A DNA stretch of 64,000 nt, taken from assembly GCF_001976145.1 (NCBI RefSeq), contig NZ_MOXD01000008.1:124001-188000 (forward strand). The letters are read 5' to 3'. Under the pieces are notes generated by a model. It did not search any database and had not been told where the DNA came from. It saw only the letters and a list, made by a program, of their open reading frames with translations. Shown one piece after another: positions 20,724 to 30,459 of the stretch. Source of the stretch: Serratia oryzae (GTDB lineage: Bacteria; Pseudomonadota; Gammaproteobacteria; Enterobacterales; Enterobacteriaceae). Position numbers and translations under genes: made by a program. Position 1 is the stretch's first letter. Each line of letters starts with the position of its first letter.

Positions 20724-21784
20724 TCAGTATGCGCCGCCGTCTGTTGCTGATGCTAGCGCTGATCCTGCTGGTCACACAGTTGATCAGTGCATTTTGGCTA
20801 TGGCATGAGAGCCAGGAGCAAATCAGCTTCCTGGTGGATGAAACCCTGTCCGCAAAAATGCGCAATGAGCGGGTCGATACCGAAATTACCGAGGCCATTG
20901 CCTCATTGCTTGCCCCGTCGCTGATCATGATGATGGTGACGCTGCTGGCCTCTTTCTGGGCCATCAGTTGGATTACCCGCCCACTTAATCAATTACAAGA
21001 ACGGCTGGCAAAACGCTCTGCGGATAACCTGACCCCCTTGCCCATGAGTAACGACAGCCTGGAAATGGTCGCGGTGACCAGCGCGTTGAATCAACTGTTT
21101 TCACGTCTCGATCACACCATTCAGCAGGAGCGTCTGTTTACCGCCGATGCCGCCCATGAGTTACGCACGCCGCTGGCCGGTATCCGCCTGCATCTGGAGT
21201 TAATGGAGCAGCAAGGCATTAAAGAAAGCCGGGTGCTGATTGCGCGTATTGATCAACTGATGCACGTCATTGAGCAATTACTGATGCTGTCGCGCGCTGG
21301 CCAGAATTTTGCCAGTGGTCATCATCAGCAGTTTGACTGGGTCAGCCAGGTTATCCAACCGCTGCAGGAAGAGCTGAGTGAACTGGCGGCGCAGCGCGGG
21401 CAGAAACTATGCTGGCAGTTACCTGCGCAAGCCGTTACCCATGGCGATCCGGTCTTATTGCGCCTGATGCTGCGTAATCTGGTGGAAAATGCCCATCGCT
21501 ACAGCCCAGAAAACAGCACTATTTATGTGCAGCTCACCCCGCAGGATCGCGGGCAGCGTTTGCAGGTGACGGATGAAGGGCCAGGAATTAAGCCAGAAAA
21601 TGCAGGGGAGATAACGCAGGCTTTTCGCCGGATGGATCAGCGTTATGGCGGCAGCGGGCTTGGGTTGAACATCGTGAGCCGCATCGCGCAACTGCACCGC
21701 GGTTGGCTGCGGCTTGAAAACCGCACCGAGATCCGTGGCCTGAACGCCCAATGCTGGATACCCGATAACCTCCTGAACTCATGA
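20720..21784 (+). CDS. basS: PmrB/BasS-type sensor histidine kinase
   Basis: Inner-membrane kinase of the pair. Two membrane helices (about 7-27 and 62-84) flank a periplasmic loop of roughly 35 residues. The loop carries two ExxE motifs, E30-SQ-E33 and E55-IT-E58, the ferric-iron-sensing type described for Salmonella PmrB. HAMP follows; the H-box is AADAAHELRTPL type with H146. The N-box (NLVENAHRYS) and G-boxes (DEGPGI, GGSGLGL) are intact. 354 residues. Translation is coupled to basR by the ATGA overlap. Confidence 0.88.
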   Translation: MISMRRRLLLMLALILLVTQLISAFWLWHESQEQISFLVDETLSAKMRNERVDTEITEAIASLLAPSLIMMMVTLLASFWAISWITRPLNQLQERLAKRSADNLTPLPMSNDSLEMVAVTSALNQLFSRLDHTIQQERLFTADAAHELRTPLAGIRLHLELMEQQGIKESRVLIARIDQLMHVIEQLLMLSRAGQNFASGHHQQFDWVSQVIQPLQEELSELAAQRGQKLCWQLPAQAVTHGDPVLLRLMLRNLVENAHRYSPENSTIYVQLTPQDRGQRLQVTDEGPGIKPENAGEITQAFRRMDQRYGGSGLGLNIVSRIAQLHRGWLRLENRTEIRGLNAQCWIPDNLLNS

Positions 21785-21786
21785 AA

Positions 21787-21810
21787 AGGGCCCAGCCATC
21801 GCTGAGCCCT
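21787..21810. terminator. Hairpin copy 1 (left flank of element A)
   Basis: AGGGC and CAGC arms pair with GCTG and GCCCT around a CATC loop, directly after the basS stop. The 25-nt sequence 21787-21811 recurs with one mismatch at 21943-21967, on the other side of the inserted element. Confidence 0.7.
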
Positions 21811-21811
21811 C

Positions 21812-21942
21812 AGACTGCTGACAAAGCCCGCTATTAGGGAGAGCGTGCCGAAGGGGTCGTAGCGGCGTAAGCCGCCGGAGCGCCCCTCGGTGCGCTAGGC
21901 CCGAGTATCTCGGGTTCAAAAGCTACTTTTGTCATTAACCTC
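21812..21942. mobile_element. 131-bp MITE-like repeat, copy A
   Basis: Nearly identical to 30283-30414 (copy B), with a central stretch of about 90 bp unchanged. Ends are imperfect inverted repeats sharing TGACAAA (left AGACTGCTGACAAAG; right end read inward GAGGTTAATGACAAAA). Inside are GC-rich palindromes such as GCGGCGTAAGCCGCC and CCCGAGTATCTCGGG. No open reading frame of note. Flanked by a 25-nt duplication that is a complete terminator hairpin. Likely a non-autonomous mobile repeat. Confidence 0.75.
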
Positions 21943-21966
21943 AGGGCCCTGCCATCGCTGAGCCCT
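21943..21966 (-). terminator. Hairpin copy 2 / obgE terminator
   Basis: The same hairpin as 21787-21810, lying 19 bp after the obgE stop on the minus strand. Either copy could terminate the convergent basS and obgE transcripts, although neither has a long T run. Confidence 0.6.
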
Positions 21967-21985
21967 CTATCACACCAACACAGAA

Positions 21986-23158
<1,173 letters not shown>

Positions 23159-23174
23159 TTACCGTCTCCGTAAA

Positions 23175-24146
23175 TCATTCACCGGACTGCTTCAAAGAAA
23201 CAATCAGGTTGGGTTCTGCCCGTCGCGGCCACCAACGGTGGCCAATTGCGGAAAACATAGCGCCTGCTACCACCACGAAAGCACCAACATAGCCGACGAC
23301 ATTCAATGTCGGGGCGGCGAATACTTGCGGCCATGCCAGCGCCAATAAATCTGAAAACATCAGGGTGAATAACGGCGTGAGCGTCACTACCGCACTCACC
23401 TGTGCCGCCTGCCAACGCGCCATCGCTTCCGCCAGCGCGCCGTAACCAATTAGCGTATTCGCGCCGCAAAACAGCAAACAGGCCAATTGCCAGTTGCTGA
23501 GTTGGAAAATCACCGCAGGTTTAGCCAGCGGGAATAACGCAATTGCACATAAAGTGTACAATATGACCAGAATCTGTGGCGACGCCAATCGGCGTAGCAG
23601 CACTTTTTGAGCCACTCCATAGGTCACCCAAACCATCGCCGCACACACGCCCAGCAAAACACCCAGGGTGTAATCCGTCAGTCGGGTAAAAATTTCAATC
23701 AGGCTGACGTTAAAAAACAACATCAACCCGCAAATCAGCATCAATGCCCCAATTACCTGGGTGATTCGCATCCTTTCTTTCAGGATCAGTACGCTGGCGA
23801 ACATCATGCCAACGGGTGATAACTGGCCAATCACCTGTGATGCCGTCGGGCTCAGATATTTCAGCGAAGAACTGAAAAACACAAAATTACCCAGCAATCC
23901 TGCAGTGGCAATAATCAGCAAAAGTAGCCAGCGCGGTTGACGAAATATTTTCACCGATGGCAGACGCCCACGCACCGCCAGAATCATACCCAGACCGATA
24001 GCGGCGAAGGCAAAACGGTACCAGACGACGGTAAATGGCTCCATCACCTTCAGCACTTCTTTCATCGCGATCGGCAGCGCCCCCCAGCAAATTGCAGTGG
24101 TCAGCGCCAGGAAGATCCCCATACCGGCCTGCTGTTTCGTTTCCAT
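23175..24146 (-). CDS. yhbE: EamA-family inner-membrane transporter YhbE
   Basis: DMT-superfamily protein with two EamA repeats (about ten membrane helices) and unknown substrate. The start used is the ATG at 24146, with AGGAA 2-6 nt upstream; it gives METKQQAGMGIFLALTTA and 323 residues (E. coli 321). The 13 extra upstream codons overlap the rpmA terminator region and are not conserved. Conserved motifs include SPTASQVIGQLSPVGMM and GYGALAEAMARWQAAQVSA. Operon context (rpmA upstream, obgE downstream) is the usual one. Confidence 0.92.
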   Translation of the reverse strand: METKQQAGMGIFLALTTAICWGALPIAMKEVLKVMEPFTVVWYRFAFAAIGLGMILAVRGRLPSVKIFRQPRWLLLLIIATAGLLGNFVFFSSSLKYLSPTASQVIGQLSPVGMMFASVLILKERMRITQVIGALMLICGLMLFFNVSLIEIFTRLTDYTLGVLLGVCAAMVWVTYGVAQKVLLRRLASPQILVILYTLCAIALFPLAKPAVIFQLSNWQLACLLFCGANTLIGYGALAEAMARWQAAQVSAVVTLTPLFTLMFSDLLALAWPQVFAAPTLNVVGYVGAFVVVAGAMFSAIGHRWWPRRAEPNLIVSLKQSGE

Positions 24147-24191
24147 ATTTCCTGATACCTGCGGGCCTGAACCCAGGTGCCCCATAAATGT

Positions 24192-24219
24192 AAAAAGCCC
24201 CGCAACGAATTGCGGGGCT
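24192..24219 (-). terminator. rpmA terminator
   Basis: A perfect 10-bp stem AGCCCCGCAA/TTGCGGGGCT with a 4-nt loop and a following T run on the minus strand, 27 bp after rpmA. It probably limits how much transcription reaches yhbE-obgE. Confidence 0.85.
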
Positions 24220-24246
24220 TACATCTATTTCGTAAGGCTCGAAAAA

Positions 24247-24516
<270 letters not shown>

Positions 24517-24521
24517 CTAAC

Positions 24522-24934
<413 letters not shown>

Positions 24935-25102
24935 GTGTAGAATGGAGGCGGAAGGTGAAAAAAGAAGAAAAAAAACACAGTTTCTTTCATGGCGTTTATC
25001 TATGCCGTTTTTCAAGTACAATCAAAGGTGACAGTGACCGCCCTATATCGATGTGAGCAGCGATCTCATCGCGGTGAACAGAAACACAGCTGAAAAAACA
25101 CA

Positions 25103-26074
25103 ATGAACCTAGAACAAATTACTGAGTTAACCGCGCAAGATATGGCGGCCGTGAACGCAACAATTCTCGAACAGTTGAATTCCGATGTCACGCTCATCAA
25201 TCAACTCGGCTATTACATTATCAGCGGGGGCGGTAAACGTATTCGCCCGATGATCGCCGTGCTGGCGGCGCGGGCGCTGCATTATCAAGGGGATAAACAT
25301 ATCACCGTGGCTGCCCTGATCGAGTTCATTCACACCGCCACGCTGCTGCATGACGATGTGGTGGACGAATCCGATATGCGGCGCGGCAAAGCCACCGCCA
25401 ATGCGGCGTTTGGCAATGCGGCCAGCGTACTGGTGGGTGACTTTATCTATACACGTGCTTTTCAGATGATGACCAGCCTGGAATCGCTGCGCGTGCTGGC
25501 GCTGATGTCTGAAGCCGTCAACGTGATTGCCGAAGGTGAAGTGCTGCAGCTGATGAACGTGCACGATCCCGACATTACTGAAGAAAGCTACATGCGGGTG
25601 ATCTACAGCAAAACCGCCCGCCTGTTTGAAGCGGCGGCTCAGTCATCGGCGATCCTTTCCGCTGCAACTGAAGCGGAAGAGAAGGCCTTGCAGGACTATG
25701 GCCGCTATTTGGGCACCGCCTTCCAGCTGATTGACGATCTGCTCGATTACAGTGCCGACGGAGTGACGCTGGGTAAAAACACCGGTGACGATCTCAATGA
25801 AGGTAAGCCTACACTGCCGTTATTGCATGCCATGCATCATGGCGATGCGCAACAGGCAGCAATGATCCGCACGGCCATTGAACAGGGAAATGGCCGCCAT
25901 CTGCTGGAGCCCGTCTTGGCCGCAATGCAGGCATGCGGTTCGCTAACCTACACCCGCCAGCGTGCGGAAGAAGAAGCAGACAAAGCGATCGCTGCCTTGC
26001 AGGCGTTACCGGAATCGCCATACCGTGCGGCGCTGGAAGGATTAGCGCATCTGGCTGTTCAACGCGAATTTTAA
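25103..26074 (+). CDS. ispB: Octaprenyl diphosphate synthase
   Basis: Makes the C40 side chain of ubiquinone and menaquinone by successive IPP additions. The 323 residues equal the E. coli length. The first aspartate-rich motif DDVVD is at 84-88, the second DDLLD near 211-215; GKRIRPM binds the diphosphate. Divergent from rplU, as in E. coli. Confidence 0.98.
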   Translation: MNLEQITELTAQDMAAVNATILEQLNSDVTLINQLGYYIISGGGKRIRPMIAVLAARALHYQGDKHITVAALIEFIHTATLLHDDVVDESDMRRGKATANAAFGNAASVLVGDFIYTRAFQMMTSLESLRVLALMSEAVNVIAEGEVLQLMNVHDPDITEESYMRVIYSKTARLFEAAAQSSAILSAATEAEEKALQDYGRYLGTAFQLIDDLLDYSADGVTLGKNTGDDLNEGKPTLPLLHAMHHGDAQQAAMIRTAIEQGNGRHLLEPVLAAMQACGSLTYTRQRAEEEADKAIAALQALPESPYRAALEGLAHLAVQREF

Positions 26075-26100
26075 GAAATTCCGCTTTCCAAATATTCAAA

Positions 26101-26121
26101 TAGGTCTGGATTCCAGACCTA
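26101..26121 (+). terminator. Stem-loop after ispB
   Basis: A perfect 9-bp stem TAGGTCTGG/CCAGACCTA with a 3-nt loop, 26 bp after the ispB stop. The following sequence is only moderately T-rich. The rest of 26122-26334 is AT-rich with no gene that I recognise. Confidence 0.45.
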
Positions 26122-26334
26122 CTAATTCTCTGCACTAATGAGTTCCCGTGGAACCAACGATTAATGCCTTTCCGTTAGTCAGACCTTTTACTATCTCATT
26201 GCCGTGTAAAAAAATTACCCGGCGATAACTCAAGACAAGCTTATTAACCAAAAGAAGGTAAAAACGAAAACCACGGTGAAAACGTTTAGCAGCAGGAATG
26301 CTATTTTGTGAAACACTGAGCACAACGATTCGCG

Positions 26335-26688
26335 CTACTTGTTCTGTTCGCCGATCCACGTCAGTAAACTGCCGACGCCCTCACGCATCAGAAATGCCAT
26401 AACCTGTGCCCGCTCGCTGTCTGATAGGTGGTAGTAATATTCGATCCACACCGCCAAAGGATCCTGCCGCTCCACCTCATAGACCGCCGGTTCTTCGCGC
26501 AGTATCAACAGTTTCTTCACGCTGGTGGGCAAGCTGTCGACATGGTATTCCAACGCCTTTCCCTGTACGCCTTTACGACGACGGCTGACCCAGCCCTCGC
26601 GCCGGGCCATGAGGTTGATTCCTTGTGTCGAGGAAGGTAATCCTGCGATGCCTGTCAGCTCCTTGGCAGCAAACCACTCGTTTTTCAT
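26335..26688 (-). CDS. Small Mu c-repressor/MuA-type winged-helix DNA-binding protein (YfeC-like)
   Basis: A 117-residue protein. Residues about 1-60 (EWFAAKELTGIAGLP, then ARREGWVSRRRKGVQGKALEY and DSLP) closely resemble the N-terminal winged-helix domain shared by phage Mu transposase and the Mu repressor c. The end, HLSDSERAQVMAFLMREGVG and what follows, resembles the C-terminal helix of Mu c and of E. coli YfeC. There is no transposase catalytic domain, so this is a regulator. The start is uncertain: ATG 26688 has AGAG at a 9-nt distance; ATG 26694 is two codons earlier with too short a spacing. Divergent from sfsB across 181 bp of repeat-rich DNA; E. coli lacks this gene next to sfsB as I remember it. 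Confidence 0.75.
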   Translation of the reverse strand: MKNEWFAAKELTGIAGLPSSTQGINLMARREGWVSRRRKGVQGKALEYHVDSLPTSVKKLLILREEPAVYEVERQDPLAVWIEYYYHLSDSERAQVMAFLMREGVGSLLTWIGEQNK

Positions 26689-26730
26689 AGCCATTATCTC
26701 TGGACAATAGTGTGGCAAGATAAATTTTTC

Positions 26731-26838
26731 AGAAACCATAAGATGTTTTTTAGAAACTTAGTGGTATTCTGGTTTCCGAATAAACGCTTCATGTTGTTCA
26801 AACGATTAATTCTGACCTGTTAGTTATACCACTAACAG
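26731..26838. promoter_or_regulatory. Operator-like repeats between the Mu c-like gene and sfsB
   Basis: AGAAAC occurs at 26731-26736 and again exactly 21 bp later at 26752-26757. GGTTTC, inverted to it, is at 26771-26776. TTAGTGGTAT (26758-26767) recurs perfectly inverted as ATACCACTAA (26826-26835). CTGTTAGT and ACTAACAG (26817-26824 and 26831-26838) form a dyad spaced by 6 bp. Spacing and symmetry suit binding sites for one or both flanking DNA-binding proteins. Confidence 0.5.
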
Positions 26839-26869
26839 AACTTTCTCTAATCAAAAAAGGAATGTAAAC

Positions 26870-27130
26870 ATGAATTCACGGAACCCAGACTGGCATCCGG
26901 CAGACGTCATAGCGGCATTGAAGAAGAGAGGTACAACGTTGGCAGCGGTTTCACGTCAGGCAGGATTAAGCTCATCCACCCTCGCCAATGCGCTGTCACG
27001 CCCTTGGCCGAAGGGAGAATGGCTGATTGCCGACGCTTTGAATGTTCATCCTGCGGAAATATGGCCAAGCCGGTATTTTGATCCGCACACCCAGCGTCTG
27101 CTGGATCGAAAGAGTCGTATCAAATCATGA
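26870..27130 (+). CDS. sfsB: Ner-like DNA-binding regulator SfsB (Nlp)
   Basis: An 86-residue relative of phage Mu/D108 Ner (HTH_35 type). The core DWHPADVIAALKKRGTTLAA, then SSSTLANALSRPWPKGEW and EIWPSRYFDPHTQRLLDR, is the family signature. In E. coli sfsB (nlp) lies next to ispB and, when overexpressed, stimulates maltose-gene expression. AAGGA lies 8 nt before the start. Here it forms a head-to-head pair with a Mu c-like gene. Followed by a bidirectional terminator. Confidence 0.92.
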   Translation: MNSRNPDWHPADVIAALKKRGTTLAAVSRQAGLSSSTLANALSRPWPKGEWLIADALNVHPAEIWPSRYFDPHTQRLLDRKSRIKS

Positions 27131-27133
27131 GAC

Positions 27134-27170
27134 GAAAAAAAGCCGCCGGACTGTTGTTCCGGCGGCTTTT
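27134..27170. terminator. Bidirectional terminator sfsB/mdh
   Basis: AGCCGCCGGA/TCCGGCGGCT, a 10-bp stem with a 7-nt loop, flanked by seven A on the left and four T on the right. Serves the convergent sfsB and mdh. Confidence 0.88.
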
Positions 27171-27193
27171 GTAGGCTTAACGCACTGGCGCTA

Positions 27194-29068
<1,875 letters not shown>

Positions 29069-29075
29069 TGCATGC

Positions 29076-29120
29076 CGTTAACAAAATAGGGCTGGCGCAG
29101 GCCGTATTTTGTTAACGCTT
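29076..29120 (+). terminator. argR terminator with unusually long stem
   Basis: A perfect 13-bp stem CGTTAACAAAATA/TATTTTGTTAACG is topped by a further short GC stem, starting 8 bp after the argR stop and followed by CTTTCT. The AT-rich outer stem could serve as the A and T tracts of an inner hairpin. Confidence 0.7.
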
Positions 29121-29474
29121 TCTAGACATAACGCCCGCCCCTCAACATTTCCCCCCACGTTTAAAACTGCTTATTTGCCGACTTACAGCATATCCCAATG
29201 ACAATTGCGTGTGGGCAATCAGTAGTATCTGTGATGTTCCGCACTTTTAGTCAAAAGTACCCAGCCCATTGAAATTACATAAATTTAACATCAATAGCTC
29301 ATTTAATCATCGATTTTTATTCCATTGCGCTATTAAAAACAGCAATGAACAAATAAAGTTTCACTATAAATTGTTAGCTGACTATTAATTTTCTCAGTTA
29401 CTAGATGTATACTCATTTCGTGATGTAAATCACAGTTCATTGGATCTAATAAAAGAATACCAAGAGGCCAAATC
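29121..29474. other. argR-yhcN intergenic region
   Basis: About 350 bp of AT-rich DNA without a supported gene. It holds a CRP-like site at 29419-29434 and the hexamer TATACT at 29407-29412. Nothing else is recognised. Confidence 0.4.
29419..29434. promoter_or_regulatory. CRP-like site upstream of yhcN
   Basis: CGTGA-N6-TCACA: the right half is a perfect and the left half a 4/5 match to TGTGA-N6-TCACA. It lies 41-56 bp before the first yhcN start. If TATACT at 29407-29412 is the -10, the site covers the transcription start and would repress; otherwise it could activate a downstream start. Confidence 0.5.
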
Positions 29475-29738
29475 ATGAAAATTAAAACCACCCTTGCAGC
29501 GTTCAGCCTTCTCTCCGTGCTTTCTTTTGGATCATTTGCAGCACAATCCATTGATGCACCTCAGGCCGAAAAACTGCATTCTGCAGGAACCATCACCGTG
29601 AGCGGCGTCGGTACAGCACCTTCAGATATCCGTCAGGCGCTGTCTGCCAAAGCGGATGCCAAAGGTGCCACCGCTTATCGTGTGATCGAAGCGCGCAGCG
29701 AAGGCAACTTCCACGCCACCGCAGAAATTTATAAATAA
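29475..29738 (+). CDS. yhcN: YhcN-family (DUF1471) periplasmic stress protein, copy 1
   Basis: An 87-residue secreted protein with signal peptide 1-22/23 (ends SFAA-QS) and one YdgH/BhsA/McbA (DUF1471) domain, pattern LHSAGTITVSGVGTAPSDIR then AKADAKGATAYRVIEA. E. coli YhcN responds to cytoplasmic acid and peroxide stress. Lies after argR as in E. coli, but is followed by a second copy 117 bp downstream. Confidence 0.92.
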   Translation: MKIKTTLAAFSLLSVLSFGSFAAQSIDAPQAEKLHSAGTITVSGVGTAPSDIRQALSAKADAKGATAYRVIEARSEGNFHATAEIYK

Positions 29739-29855
29739 AACAATGCATTACGTGCTAATGCGTAATCACTCTGCCCTGATAACGGTCTTCAAGTATAAAA
29801 AACGCTGTAAAGCCCTTCCAGACTGTTATCTGTAAACAATTAAGGAGTTAACCTC

Positions 29856-30119
29856 ATGAACATGAAAACAACCATCGCTGCGCTTAGCCTGCTCTCTGCC
29901 GTTTCTTTCGGCGCTTCTGCCGCTAATCTGGTGAATGATGCCCAGGCGAGCGATCTGCAATCTGTAGGCACCATCAGCGTGAGCGGTGTAGCCGGTGCGC
30001 CTTCTGATATCCGCCAAGCACTGTCTGATAAAGCCGATCAGCAGGGTGCCAAAGCCTATCGCATCATCGAAGCCTATGAAAATGGCAACTGGCACGCGAC
30101 AGCAGAAATTTATAAGTAA
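29856..30119 (+). CDS. yhcN: YhcN-family (DUF1471) periplasmic stress protein, copy 2
   Basis: Tandem paralogue of the preceding gene, same length (87 residues). Signal peptide 1-23 (ends GASAA-NL), then LQSVGTISVSGVAGAPSDIR and KAYRIIEAYENGNWHATAEIYK. It has its own AAGGAG ribosome-binding site and is followed by a terminator, so it may form a unit with copy 1 or stand alone. Confidence 0.92.
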   Translation: MNMKTTIAALSLLSAVSFGASAANLVNDAQASDLQSVGTISVSGVAGAPSDIRQALSDKADQQGAKAYRIIEAYENGNWHATAEIYK

Positions 30120-30228
30120 TCACTAAGAGAGCGCATTTGCTGAACTACCCTCGTCACTGCCACTGCCGAGTTCCAAGATAAATGCCTATTTCCTAGAAAA
30201 CCTCGTCGTTTTATGTGACGAACATTAT

Positions 30229-30252
30229 GCCCTCGCTTGCGAGGGCTTCTTT
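30229..30252 (+). terminator. Terminator after yhcN copy 2
   Basis: GCCCTCGC/GCGAGGGC hairpin followed by TTCTTTA, 109 bp after the stop codon. Confidence 0.75.
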
Positions 30253-30265
30253 ATCCCGATAAAAA

Positions 30266-30282
30266 AGGCCGCATTCGCGGCC
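30266..30282. terminator. Hairpin copy 1 (left flank of element B)
   Basis: AGGCCGCATTCGCGGCC, a GGCCGC/GCGGCC hairpin with AAAAAA before it. Repeated exactly at 30415-30431 on the other side of the inserted element. Confidence 0.7.
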
Positions 30283-30414
30283 CCAGACAGCTGACAAAGC
30301 CCGTTATTAGGGAGAGCGTGCCGAAGGGGTCGTAGCGGCGTAAGCCGCCGGAGCGCCCCTCGGTGCGCTAGGCCCGAGTATCTCGGGTTCAAAAGCGACT
30401 TTGTCATCAACCTC
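30283..30414. mobile_element. 132-bp MITE-like repeat, copy B
   Basis: Second copy of the element at 21812-21942, differing by about six positions. The same imperfect terminal inverted repeats sharing TGACAAAG and the same internal palindromes. Flanked by exact 17-bp direct repeats that are themselves a terminator hairpin, unrelated in sequence to the flanking hairpin of copy A. The flanks therefore come from the target and not from the element. Confidence 0.75.
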
Positions 30415-30431
30415 AGGCCGCATTCGCGGCC
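30415..30431 (-). terminator. Hairpin copy 2 / mpl terminator region
   Basis: Exact repeat of 30266-30282, lying 28 bp after the mpl stop on the minus strand. On that strand a T run follows only the far copy (30266-30282), so the original mpl terminator was probably split by the insertion. Confidence 0.6.
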
Positions 30432-30459
30432 TAAGGTTGCTAGATGGCAGGCAAACCTC

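Noticed and set aside
26335-26688. Mu transposase fragment or pseudogene
   Set aside because: The protein is complete for a small regulator, ends with a family-typical C-terminal helix and shows no decayed catalytic domain, so a regulator is the better reading.
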